Below are positions 35,974 to 46,832 of a stretch of 64,000 nucleotides of DNA, one piece after another; within the stretch, counting starts at the first letter, position 1, and each line of letters begins with the position of its first letter. Made by a program: the position numbers and the translations under genes. Source of the stretch: Plenodomus lindquistii (lineage: Eukaryota; Ascomycota; Dothideomycetes; Pleosporales; Leptosphaeriaceae); NCBI GenBank assembly GCA_025504975.1, contig JANUWI010000001.1, forward strand, positions 4,154,001-4,218,000. Reading direction: 5' to 3'. The notes under the pieces are model-generated. The model had not been told where the DNA came from. It worked only from the letters and a program-made list of their open reading frames with translations, and searched no databases.

Positions 35974-36339
35974 GGTCCCGACGCGGGAACGCGAGGAAGC
36001 GGACGAGGAATAGGGTGAAGTGGTGTGGAAGTGCAGCTGAGCGGGCGGTCGAGAAAAAAGGGTGAGATGTTCTCAACCTTGTCACCGAGGGAAGGCGTAG
36101 ACTGAGGAAGGTACCTTGGGAAGGTGCACTGTTGTGGCAGGCGCACCTTCCCAAGGAAGTCGGCCACGAGCGCGCCACATCTGCACACAGTCTTAGTGAA
36201 GAACATCAACACCAAAGAAAGGGCGCAACAGCAATAATGAAACAAATCAAGATAATTAAACTCAGCAACTACAGCTAATCGCATTCCCACTCGCTGATTA
36301 CTCGCAATCCCGCTCCCAGAGTACCCGTGAACTTACTTG
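35974..36339. other. spacer between alpha-tubulin stop and GIY-YIG/zinc-finger gene
   Basis: 366 bp that must hold the tubulin 3' UTR/terminator and the promoter of the GIY-YIG gene. Contains a perfect 14-bp inverted repeat (separate entry). Confidence 0.6.
36114..36156. repeat. perfect inverted repeat (14-bp arms, 15-nt loop)
   Basis: CCTTGGGAAGGTGC at 36114-36127 is the exact reverse complement of GCACCTTCCCAAGG at 36143-36156. In RNA it would form a strong hairpin; in DNA it could be a cruciform or protein-binding palindrome. It sits between the two genes of the putative element. Confidence 0.85.
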
Positions 36340-38080
36340 CTAGTACTCGGCCTCAATACCCTCATCATCACCGAGAGAGTCAGCAGCAACCTCCTACACA
36401 CATTGTTAGCAACCAAATTCTTCAGGGAACGACAGGGAACACTCAAATCGTAGTCTCTTTCGAGTGCTGCCAAATCCTCACGTGCTTCGGAGAATTCACC
36501 CTCCTCCATACCCTCACCGACATACCAGTGGACGAAAGCACGCTTGCTGTACATGAGATCGAACTTGTGCGACAGAGCGGACCAGGCCTCGCTAATGGCG
36601 GTGGTGTTGGACAACATGCAGACGGCGCGGTTGACAGCGGCAAGATCACCGTTGGGGACCATCTGAGGCGGCTGGTAGCAGATACCAATCTTGAAGCCAG
36701 TTGGGCACCAGTCGACAAATTGGACGGTGCGCTTGGTCTTGAGGTGGGCAATGGCGGCGTGGGTGTCCTTGGGGACGACGTCACCACGGTACAACAAGCA
36801 GGTAGCCATGTACTTTCCGTTGCGGGGATCACACTTGACCATCTGGTTGTTGGGCTCGAAGCAAGCATTGGTGATCTCCATGACCGAGTTGGCCTCGTGT
36901 GCGGCCTTGGCGGCAGAGATGACGGGAGCGTAGGCAACGAGAGGGAAGTGAATACGGGGGTAGGGGACCAAGTTGGTCTGGAACTCGTTCAGGTCGACGT
37001 TGAGGGATCCGTCGAATCGGAGGGAGGCGGTGATGGACGAGACGACTGTTTGTTTGTCAGCATGCATGCAGGGTTGGTGCACATGTTGTGATGCGTACCC
37101 TGGGCGATGAGGCGGTTCAAGTTCTCATAGTTGGGGCGCTCGATGCCCAAGTTCCTTCGGCAAATGTCGTAAATGGCCTCGTTGTCGACCATGAAGGAGC
37201 AGTCGGAGTGTTCAAGGGTGGTGTGAGTGGTAAGGATCGAGTTGTATGGCTCGACAACAGAGGTGGCAACCTGGGGCGCCGGGTAGACACAGAACTCGAG
37301 CTTGCACTTTTTGCCGTAGTCGACAGACAGACGCTCCATGAGCAGAGCACCGAAACCAGAACCGGTTCCACCGCCAAACGAGTGGAAGACGAGGAAACCC
37401 TGGAGACCAGAGCAGTTGTCAGCGACGCGGCGGACCTTGTCGAGGACCTGGTCGATGAGCTCCTTTCCGACGGTGTAGTGGCCACGGGCGTAGTTGTTCG
37501 AGGCATCCTCCTTGCCTGTGATCATCTGCTCCGGGTGGAACAGCGAGCGGTAAGGGCCGGTGCGGACCTCGTCGACGACATTGGGCTCCAGATCGGCGTA
37601 GATGGTACGGGGCACATATTTGCCCTGGCCTGTGCGAGGTTAGTTGTCGAGTCTACGCCTTTTTGATACTCGAGCGAGCAACGTACCAGTCTCGGAGAAG
37701 AAGGTGCTGAAGCCGTGGTCGTCGTTCTTGGCCTTGCGCTCCTCGGTCAGGTAGCCGTCGGGCTGGATGCCGTGCTCGAGGCAGTAGAGCTGTGGGTGAG
37801 TGTTAGCACATTGCCGGATTGGGCGGTCAAGGCAGCCGCTGTTGCCCCCCTCGATTTGGCGGCGAGGGCGATTGCGAGCGAGGCAGCAGGCGGCAGGGAC
37901 AGGCACTCACCTCCCAGCACGAGTTGGCAATCTGGCAACCGGCCTGGCCGACTAGACGCGTGCAAAGTCAGCATCAACAAAGACAGGCAGCGGGACCCGC
38001 TCGAGGCGGTCAGGGCGCGTGGGCGCGCGTGGAGGGGGGCGGCGGCAGAGCGTACCGTTGAGGGAGATGACTTCTCTCAT
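36340..38080 (-). CDS. TUB1: alpha-tubulin
   Basis: Six exons: 38080-38056, 37951-37911, 37789-37687, 37629-37099, 37045-36441, 36393-36340 (452 aa). Forms the microtubule heterodimer with beta-tubulin. Seen: MREVISLNVGQAGCQIANSCWELYCLEHGIQPDGYL at the N-terminus (split over three exons), ARGHYTVGKE, the GTP-binding GGGTGSGFGALLMERLS, PRIHFPLVAYAPVISAAKA, and the C-terminal acidic tail ending EAEY, the detyrosination-type Tyr end typical of alpha-tubulin. Introns 1-4 have clean signals. The last intron (36394-36440) is odd: it has a good CTAAC branch and GTGTAG acceptor, but the only frame-keeping donor is a weak GTTCCC, giving DYDLSEVAADS where most fungi have DYEEVAADS. Exact 3' end of exon 5 is therefore uncertain. 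Downstream lies a displaced second copy of this tail. Confidence 0.93.
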
Positions 38081-38498
38081 GGTGGTGAAGCTGGGGGAGG
38101 GCGGGTCTGGAGGGCGGATCTGGAGGGCGGATCTGGAGTGGGCGCAGAAGGCGGTGGGCGAGAGAGGTGCAGTTGGGGGCAGAAGCAAGTTGGTGGGGAC
38201 TTTGTTGACAACGGAACGGAGGGAAAAGTAGTGCTGGCCCTGGCCCTGGCCCTGACGCTAGCACGGCCGCCCGTGATTGGGCCAATGAGGCCGCGAGGCA
38301 GCAGTGTGCGCCCACTGTGTACATGCAACCAACACGCATGCATGGCTTCGATGCTTCAGTCGTTCAGGAGACCTCTGCACTGGCTCACGTGAATGCCCGA
38401 GTGCGTCGACCATCTGCCATGCCCGGCCGTCCTCTACCCCATTCCCCGCCCATTGCCCATTCACTGCCGCGCCCCTCTGCCTCTGCCCGCCGCCAAAC
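38081..38498. promoter_or_regulatory. divergent promoter region, TUB1 / PGA1
   Basis: 418 bp between divergent start codons. GC-rich, with short repeated GGATCTGGAGGGCG units at about 38109-38140 and TGGCCC repeats (three in a row) at about 38234-38251. No specific factor site recognised. Confidence 0.5.
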
Positions 38499-39313
38499 AT
38501 GCGCGTCCTGGCTGCCCTGCTGCCCTGCATCTGCATCTGCATCGTCACGGCCAACGTCGAAAAGACCATCTTCCTCGGCCCCAGCCCGGTCACGCTCCCC
38601 AATGTCCGTCCCAGCGTAGACGACCTGCGCCTCCACGCCCTGTCGCCCTTGGACCCCGTCCTGCCCACGCTGCTCCCCGTGCAGTTTCCCTCTGCCGCCC
38701 TGCCCCGCGGCCTCGAGAGCTGGTACCTGCTGCGCGCCCTGGACGACGGGACGAGGTACGAGGTGCGCGTTTGCTGGCCTGCCACCGTACGTCGCTCCTG
38801 TCCTCTGCCTTTATCTGGTGCTCCCAGCCCTGCTTGTGGCTGACTCCCTCCAGCAACCCACCGACTTTTGGCTCGACACCTATACTCTTGCCCACGTATT
38901 CGATACGCCGGTCCTTGTAGAGTCTCTTGCTCGCTATAGTGAACAGCTGCATCACAAGAAGCCGCAAGACACACACGACACCAAGGCCGCTTCATCAACC
39001 GCACCACAATCAATCCTCTTCTTGCGCGTCCAGGCTGCAGCCTCGTACTATTCGACAAACCGCACATTGATGGACTCCCCTCCGCCAGTCCATGTAGACC
39101 TCAGTACGCCTCCTCGCCTTTGCATCATAATCACTCACACTGACCTCCACAGTACTTGATCCATTCATACTCAACATCTTCCCTAAATCGCTCGCTCCCT
39201 TCGCAATCTACATCTCCGCTGTCGCTATTGGGGCGTGGTTCTTGTCAGGCTATATTTACCGCCATCTGCTCTCAGTCGCGTCCGAGGCACCCAACAAACC
39301 GCATACGGATTGA
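38499..39313 (+). CDS. PGA1: Pga1-like subunit of GPI mannosyltransferase II
   Basis: Three exons: 38499-38786, 38854-39103, 39153-39313 (232 aa). Yeast Pga1 works with Gpi18 in the endoplasmic reticulum to add the second mannose to GPI anchors. The architecture fits: an N-terminal signal peptide (MRVLAALLPCICICIVTA), a luminal domain with NVEKTIFLGPSPVTLP and the YEVRVCWPATQPTDFWL block that joins across intron 1, and one membrane helix near the C-terminus (FAIYISAVAIGAWFLSGYIY) with a short tail. Introns are 67 and 49 bp and in frame. The family match is from memory of motif order and topology, so the name is moderate confidence. Confidence 0.68.
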
Positions 39314-39390
39314 GCAAACCAACACTCCGCCAACTTTACCTCAAAAGCAACACTAGCATACCCCGCCTCAACGTGCCATCCGTACCGACA

Positions 39391-39819
39391 ATGTCTTCTG
39401 CACCTGGGGCGCCGCCGCCTCCACCGCCGCCGCCTCCCCACAGTGCATCTTTCGACGACCTCCCCGCCGAGCTCTTGCTCATGATCTACGAGTACATTGG
39501 CCTGAGCAACTTCATGAACCTTGCTCTTGCCATATACCCCACTCTACAACGCCATGGCCTAGTGCCAACCCTCACTGTCGAAACTCTCGTCCGCATTGCT
39601 AGTGAGTGGCGGCGAGCCCGAGTGGTAACAAGCACTCCGTCGGCTGCGTCGCGAATGCCAGTCGAACTGTGGCTGGGAATAGTGCAATATCTGGAGCCGT
39701 CAGACACCTTTGCACTGGTTTTTGCGGTGGGGAGCCGATTCTATACATTCAACGACCCGCCAAGTGGGGAAACCCTGGACAGGCTGCGCTTTTGGAGTCG
39801 CAGGTCGAGGAAGAAATAG
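39391..39819 (+). CDS. small F-box-like protein
   Basis: Single exon, 142 aa, starting 77 bp after the PGA1 stop. After a Pro-rich start (GAPPPPPPPPPHS) come two similar F-box-like units: DDLPAELLLMIYEYIGLSNFMNLALAIYPTLQ (about 25-56) and SRMPVELWLGIVQYLEPSDTFALVFAVGSRF (about 90-120), each with the LP.EL...I..YL pattern. There is no substrate-binding domain, so it may be a partial or minimal F-box protein. The frame is open upstream into PGA1; the chosen ATG is the first one after the PGA1 stop. Could be a recent truncation of a longer gene. Confidence 0.55.
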   Translation: MSSAPGAPPPPPPPPPHSASFDDLPAELLLMIYEYIGLSNFMNLALAIYPTLQRHGLVPTLTVETLVRIASEWRRARVVTSTPSAASRMPVELWLGIVQYLEPSDTFALVFAVGSRFYTFNDPPSGETLDRLRFWSRRSRKK

Positions 39820-40142
39820 CGTCTTGACCTCGATGAGTCTGCGATCCTTACTTCGTTTCACACGGCCTGTACCGAAGCGCTCGGGCAGGTCACGTTTGGT
39901 TCCTGATGACATCTGGCGCTCAACACTCACACGAATCATCTTCAATTGGGAAGACAATTAATGAAACTGTATCCATGCACAAAACCAGGCATGACCCAAA
40001 CCTTTGTATGCACACATGTCATGTCCTTGGATCAACGCCACGCTATGCAGTTCATCCCCAACGCCAAGAATGCCCTTGCCACATCCTTCATATGATCAGT
40101 CCCTATTCCATCCAAATCTCCGCCTTCCGGTGTTTGGAGACC
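39820..40142. other. convergent intergenic region
   Basis: 323 bp between the F-box-like gene (+) and RPC2 (-); holds two 3' ends. Nothing else seen. Confidence 0.55.
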
Positions 40143-43100
40143 CTATTCATCCCGAGGAAATTCATCCTCTAGCCCAATCGTGACCTTGACATTCATACTA
40201 CCCAACTCCTGAATCAGCAACTTGGCCGCATACGGCATCGTGATTCTTCGAACCGCCTTTTCACTCTCGCAGAGCTTGCAGTAGCCGCTGTATCCCATTT
40301 GGCCACCTAAAACAAGACGTCAGTCAGCATTTCTTGCTCGATTTCTCTCTCTCAGGGTCGAGTGTAATGATTGGGGCAAACCACTTACACTTTTCACAAA
40401 CATCCACATCATGCGCATCACTACTAATCATCAATCGCTCCAATAGCAGTTGACTAGCACCATACGCAATCAGACAATCACGTTCCATCTCTCCCAACCG
40501 CAGTCCACCATCCCTCGCCCTTCCCTCCGTGGGCTGTCGCGTCAAAATAGCACGTGGCCCGCGAGCACGAGAGTGCATCTTGTCCTGCACCATGTGCTTG
40601 AGCTTCTGGTAGTAAATGGGCCCAAAAAACGTGTAGAACTGGTGCGCTTCGCCCGTGATCCCAGACGTAAGGTAGTCTTTGCCCGTGTATGAGAATCCCT
40701 TTTCCACGAGGATTTGACTCATGTCCTCTACGCGGGACCCACCAAATGCAGTGCCGTATTCCAGAGTTCCGCGAAGCACACCGGCCTTGCCAGAGAGTAG
40801 CTCCATCATCTTGCCGACTGTCATGCGCGAGGGAAAACCGTGGGGGTTCATGATAATGTCGGGGTTGATGCCTTGGTCGTTAAAGGGCATGTCTTCTTGC
40901 TGGACAATCAGTCCCGTCGTTCCCTTTTGGCCGTGACGCGACGAAAACTTGTCACCAAGTTCTGGGCGGCGCGTCTGACGCATCAGGAGCTTGATCAGAG
41001 TTGTCCCTGCTTCGTTCTCCGTGATGCAGGCTTTGTCCACGTAGCTGCAGTCCGGCGCCTTGTATTTCTCATGTTTGTCCTTGTAGACGTTTGACGCGGG
41101 GCCGGCAGTGTCCTGGGGAATGGATTTCAGAAGAAAGGCGTCGCCGGCGTTGACGCGAGCACCAACCTGGGCGATGCCGTCATGACCAATTGCCTGATGC
41201 GCGGTGTTCTCGGTGTCGAGGGCTCCTGCGTTGATGCGGTCGGATGTGCCGTTGGCGTAAGTTTTCAGGGGAGTGACGTGCTTCTTCATGACTTGGCATC
41301 GGCCAAAGCCACGGTCACAGGAGGCTTTGTTGAGGATAAGGGCGTCTTCGATATCGTAGCCTGAGTAGGACATGACGGCGACGGTAGCGTTTTGGCCAGC
41401 GGGGAGCTTGTCGTACTTTGTGAGCTCGATGGTCCGTGTCTTTACCATGGGTTCTTGTGGGTACACCATAAGGTAGAGGATGGTGTCGATTCGATTGAAC
41501 TGGTTGTAGGCGATAGCGCCAATGGCTTGCTTACCCATGGCACATTGATATGTATTACGTGGAGACTGGTTATGATGAGGGTAGGGAATGAGACCGGCGA
41601 CAGCACCAAGAATGGTGAACGGCTCTATCTCGAGATGCGTCGTATGTTGGTTGATATCTTCCTCTTTGAGAGCGATATTGGTGTCGTTCTCTTCGTTGGT
41701 ATCGAGGTACTCAACAAGCCCTCTGGTGAGGAAGTCCTCAAACTCCATGGTTCCCTTTCGGAGTGCTTTCAGATACCGTGAAGTTACTTTCGAGCGCATA
41801 TTCTCTACCACAATCATCGGTCGACAAATGCGACCTTCGTCTGTAGCGACGTGTACTTCGCAAAAGTCATGATTGATGTGGATGCTTGTGAATTCCGAGA
41901 TGCGCCCCATCCGTCTGAGCTTACGGAAGCTGTTGAGGAATCGCTTCGGCGTATCTGTGACGGCGATGGGCGTACCGTTGAGACACACGCTGTAAACACC
42001 TTCTGAGTGTATCTCTTCTCCAGTCTGTGAGCAGATGTCTTCCGCACCCAACAGAAAGATAATTTTGCGAACTGGGTCTTCGTCGTCTTCAGTGGTGATG
42101 TGTGTCATTAGAGCCAAGTTCTTAACCAATCCACACGCTTCACCTTCGGGTGTATCCGAAGTACAGAGCATACCAAATTGTGACGGCTGCAGCGCTCGAG
42201 GTCCGGAAACTTTTCGTGTCTTTTCGAATTGAGAACTGATTCTTGTCATCATACCAAGTGCGGCAATGTAGCTCAGGCGACTCAAAACATGAGTGACACC
42301 AGCCCTGTCCATCTTGAACCGCTTCAGGCTCCAATTGCCTGTAGCGATCGCCCGTTCGATGCCCATGGTGATGTGGTTCTTGTGAACACTGAAGTGTGAG
42401 AATGCATCAAATTCCTGTGCGCGATTCTGCTTCTTCAGTACTTTGTCGATGCTTAGCTTGAAATCATGATTGAAGCGCTTGAAATGATCTTCAAACAACA
42501 ACGACAGCATCTGACCGGACAACTCTAGGCGCTTGTTACCAACGTAATCGCGGTCATCGACAAGCTTAGGGTCCTGCATGGCCATGAGTACTCTGCGAGC
42601 CATGAGTGCGACATACAGAGCTTTCGGTCGATAATTGGTGCCTTCAACAGGAACGTGGGGAAGGACGACATTCGACAAGCATTCGATGGCCTCGAGATGG
42701 TAGTTGCGCATACGTGAAGCTCCCAATGGCTTCTTTACCAATCTTACGCGGTGGCCAATGTACTCTAGTGCCTTCTCCTGTGTATGAATTCCCTCTCTTG
42801 CACATGCTTCAAAGTTGATGGCGAAGCTGTCTTGATATGCACTGTCATCGCCAGCCACCATTAGAAGAATTTCCTTGTCCGAATGGACTCCCAGCGCCTT
42901 CAGCGCGAAGACGATTGGCACCTCTTCAGAGAGAGTGTTGTGCCGGAGGAACATGAGTCCTTTCTTCTGTATAACATATGTCTTCGTCCTCCTTTCATGA
43001 GTCGAACTCGTGACGCTGGCTTGCATGATGCCCTTTGCGCTTTCCACGATGACTCGGTTCTTATTCAGCTGCTCCTGAACCAAAATGACCTTCTCCTGCC

Positions 43101-43896
43101 CTCTCGTAATGAAATAGCCTCCAGGGTCTAGCGGGCACTCCTCCATGACGGCCATTTCGCGGTCGTTCTTGCCCGCAAGCACGCACTTGTTACTCTTCAA
43201 CATGATGGGCATCCTTCCAATCTTGATACCCGTGCGCTTGACCTTCGCGTTGCCTCGAGTGTAGACGATGTCGACCACAATGGGCGCCGCGTACGTCATG
43301 TCGCGTAAACGGCACTCATTCGGGGTGATGGTGCTGCGGTGATGTTCGAGGTCGTCTTCCTCCTGTCGGTTGGGCGATAGCACACGAATGTCGGTATACT
43401 CGAGGAGGAACTTGGGGTCAAAGTCGCTGCGCACAAATCGGTTGGCCTTGATGATCTTCTTGAGCTCCACGTCCACAAAGTGGTTGTAGGAGTCGACATG
43501 CTGCTTCACCAGACCTTTGGTCTTGAGGAACGCCGGCAAAAGGTTCCACTTGTCTCGTGCGGTATTGATCGGATCGGTCAGGCTCTTTCCGTAGTAGAAT
43601 GGCTCGAGAAGGGCGGCGAATTCGTCTTTGGCATGGGTGAGCGGCGCGCGTCGCTTGCGTGTCTGTTCGGCGGATGTCGAAGCGCCTGGGTTGAGGTCGT
43701 CCTTTGCCTCGGCTGCTATAGCATCTGTTTCCACAACATCCTCACTGTCCACCTTGGGCACCTCTGCAGGCGCAGCTTTCGCTTTCGCCGCCCCGCGCGG
43801 GGCAGCTTTCGGCTTGGGCTTGGGAGCCTCCTGTTGCTGCGTTAGATGTGGGGCAGTTTCAAGCACTGTGGAAGAACATGCCTTTTTGCCCACCAT
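40143..43896 (-). CDS. RPC2: RNA polymerase III second-largest subunit
   Basis: Two exons, 43896-40389 and 40306-40143 (1223 aa), 82-bp intron (GTAAGT...TTTAG). Catalytic beta-type subunit of Pol III, which makes tRNA, 5S and U6 RNA. The pol III identity rests on DPINTARDKWNLLPAFLKTKGLVKQHVDSYNHFVDVELKKIIKAN near the start. Common beta-subunit motifs follow: LCTSDTPEGEACGLVKNLAL, YSGYDIEDALILNK, RRPELGDKFSSRHGQKGT, NPHGFPSRMTVGKMMEL and GGLRLGEMERDCLIAYGAS. The last intron splits the C-terminal zinc site: CEKC is completed across the junction and CKLC lies in the final exon. The N-terminus carries about 70 extra Ala/Lys/Pro-rich residues relative to yeast. The upstream in-frame codons before 43896 lack an ATG. 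Confidence 0.96.
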
Positions 43897-44362
43897 GTTT
43901 GCGCCGGTGGTGGAAATGCGCAAAAGTAGGAGGCGTTGCCGTGACTTGATGGGCAGCTAGAACAATTTGGCGTTGGCGAGTCAGGACTACAGGCGGAGGC
44001 CCCTCACTAGCCAATCGGTTATCCGCAGCAGAGTCGTTCGTCCACTGCAGGTGGGTGACCGTTGCTTGACGAAGATGGATACTCTGTACGACGAGACGGG
44101 AGCTTCACTGCTGTTGCTCATGTGAGATTGCGCCAGAAACATCTAGACTAGTCATAATCTTATGCTAATGCTCCTCGTAACAGACTTGCGTTCATCCCAT
44201 CCAAGCACTCAACGCCGGCTATGTCATGAAGAAAGCAGTGTCAAGGACTCTTATACAAATATGAACCGTTGTTAGCCTTAGATGTCCTTCAATGCAAAAG
44301 CTTTGTGTCATCCAAATCGCTATCGAGGCAAACGCAGACGACTACCAGCACAGAGGCTGTTC
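43897..44362. other. intergenic: RPC2 promoter / RS-protein 3' flank
   Basis: 466 bp without a gene. No specific site recognised. Confidence 0.55.
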
Positions 44363-46062
44363 CTAAAAAGCACCGCCGACGTCACCTTCTCCGTTGAGGC
44401 TCCTCAATGACGACTCTGCAAGATCAACTCTCAACTGGGCTGTCTCCGCGTCTCGCTCGAGACTATCCCATTCTCTGAGCTTCTGCCTCTTCGCATCCTC
44501 CTTTCGCTCAATCATCTCTCTGAGCTTCCTGGCCTCCTCTTCCAACTTCAAAATCTTGCTTTTGTCGTATAGCTCTGGAGCCTTTTGGCCTCCGGGAATC
44601 TCTTTGGGCAAATCTGACAGATGATCACGGAAGCGCATGGTTCGTGGATAGGTCGTAGCAGTCGAGTTGCTCGAGCCACGGAAAGTTGGTGCAAAAGGTG
44701 CTGGACCGCTTCCGGCCCCACGAGGACCCGAAGGAGCTCCTCCATAGAAACCGCCGCCACGAGGTCCTGCACCCCAGGAGCCGCGGCGAGGCGGGCCTCC
44801 TGAGAAATCACGAGGGGCATCGTACGCGTTGAAGCCTCGGCCACCACCACGTGGACGAGTAGGCGCTGCTAAGACAGGGTTGTTGCCTCGTGGAAAGGTC
44901 GGTGGTGCTTGAGACGTAGGGTTGGATGGTCCTGCAGGGGGTGAGATTGCGGGTGAAGCATAGCTGCGACTCGAAGGGCCCGTGGGAGGGGCTCTCGAGT
45001 AGCTGTTGTCGCCGTTGCGATGAGACGATGGCCCGGTCGGCGGCGCGAAGTCTCTATCTCCACGAGGTCCTGTCGGCGGACTGTCTCTGCGCCGGGGTGG
45101 TGATCGCTCCCGCTCACGCACTGAGTCTCGCCCTCGATCATTGTCTCGCTCTCTGTACGGCGACCTAGGCACTGAGGCAGGTTCTCTGGCAGGCCGCTCC
45201 TCGACCACGAGGGCTGCTCTGCTTGGATGGATGGGCGGCGGGGAAGAGCGACGCGACGTAGCTGCGGAGTCCCTGCCCGAGGCCTCGTTGGATGCATATG
45301 GAGCGCGAGCTGGCGAGGGAGACCTGCGGGCTCTCCAGGTGTCTGCGACGTAGGGCGGCTCGGCGCGATCGCGTCTCGGCGAGGGAGAGCGGCGTCGGTA
45401 GTCGCGGGTGTCTCTCGCAGGTGAGTAGCGGCGTGGAGGGCTTCACGTTGTGAGTGACTACAAGGGACAACGACACATGGTGTGGCATACCTGTTGACTC
45501 GCGATCGGGGCTCGTCATAGCGGCTGGACCGTACAGGCGAGCGCACGCCGCGACTGCGAGCTGGCGAGATATCGCGCTCTCGAGGCAGCGGCGACCGGTC
45601 GCGCGGCCGTGGTGAGCGCGTGTACGAGTCGTACGTGTCTCGTCGGGGCGACCTCGCGCGGTCACCTCTGTACTCATCCCCCCTCCTGGGCTCGTCCCGG
45701 CCGCGTGAGAATGCGCGACGCGGCGGCGAGCGTGGCCGTGCCCTCCAGTTGTCGTCGCGGCGCGGGCTCCTCGACCGTCTCCTGAACGGCGGCGACCTGC
45801 TGCGGGGGCGGGACGCGCGACTGGCCGGCGTGTACGTGTCGGCGGAGGCAAGGCCGCGGCGTGGAGGCGAGCGGCCGGCACGGTAGCTGTCGCCGCGGGG
45901 CGAGCGTGGGCGAGGTCCGGGGGAGCGTGGGCGATACGTGTTGGAGAACCTGTCGTCTCTGTGGCCCAAGTCAGCTGCAAGCCGTCGCCGGGCACCCGCA
46001 AGTTGCAACCTGGCCTACCTGCGGTCGCCGCGGTCCCTGTCCCGGTCGCGATCTCTGTCCAT
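44363..46062 (-). CDS. arginine/serine-rich (RS) protein, probable splicing-related
   Basis: Three exons: 46062-46019, 45958-45491, 45440-44363 (529 aa). The N-terminus is MDRDRDRDRDRGDRR, followed by about 200 residues dense in RS/RSP dipeptides (SPPFRRRSRSPRRDD, YDSYTRSPRPRDRSP), then a Pro/Gly-rich middle with repeated PPTGPSS units and a FRGSS segment, and a C-terminal helix/coiled coil (ILKLEEEARKLREMIERKEDAKRQK, about 450-520). No RRM or other folded RNA-binding domain is visible. Composition resembles SRRM-type splicing cofactors, but I cannot assign a specific orthologue. Introns of 60 and 50 bp were placed from donors GTAGGC and GTATGC and keep the RS reading frame continuous; the alternative frames in this region are also Arg-rich and misleading. 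Confidence 0.72.
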
Positions 46063-46832
46063 TGTTTGCGTGGCGCCAACAGCCCCAACGAGCGGCAGTC
46101 GAGGATGACTTGGAATAGTAGGCTACAATATACTCTGCTATCCGATATCCGGTATCCAGACACGCCAACGACGGGCGTGGGCGGGCGTCGTCTTCTTGTG
46201 TGCGAGGTTTCGGGAAAAGTGAAGATTCCAGCCAAGCCTGGCGCGCCATGATCGTCACGTGCCATGGCATTGGCGCTGCCCAGTCGTCTTTGAGCTGCGG
46301 CCTGCACTGTTACTGGCCAAGAGACTTCCAATTACGTGCACACCATGGCTGGAAGCGGCCTGCCCCTTCTTCTCCGACACCGTCTTGCCCTCACTTTACC
46401 TAGCAACTGTGTGTTCCTGGGTGTCCCCGTCGCCAAGAAGCAATGGTCAGATCTTGTCCACGAGTGATGCATCATCTTGATTATTTTCAGTACGACGCCA
46501 TCGTTGGCTTCCGCAAGTTACGCCGTGGGCCAATGCCGAGTATCCCAATACCATGCCCCCCAGTACTTATAACGCCGTCTCGCCTGGCCACGAGCTCTTC
46601 CAAAATCGCCCATCGACCCCAAATCTTTTGTACAAAATTCCTCTGCTGCTAAATTCTTATCCCCGTCAGACTCACTTGACTGCAATCATCTTGAGCCTTT
46701 GATAACTTCTCTTTCGCCGTACGACTTCCTATCCCCGATGGGCCAGATCTTGAAGCTTCTGTTCGTCCCTCATCCGTACTTGTTGTACAAAGTGTAGCTC
46801 AGCTGCTACATACGGCCATTCCACTCAGCTGA
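46063..46832. other. intergenic: RS-protein promoter / CUS1 3' flank
   Basis: 770 bp without a supported gene. Several overlapping short frames have no family resemblance. Confidence 0.5.

Noticed and set aside
36333..36440. Unspliced alpha-tubulin C-terminus running on to a different stop
   Set aside because: Read-through gives a basic, non-tubulin tail; splicing restores the acidic ...EAEY end.
34692..36440. Displaced tubulin tail as an alternatively spliced last exon of alpha-tubulin, with the GIY-YIG gene nested in the intron
   Set aside because: The TAG acceptor in front of it does not match the phase of the available donor; only a poor GAG acceptor would work. Less likely than an orphan tail, though RNA-seq should decide.
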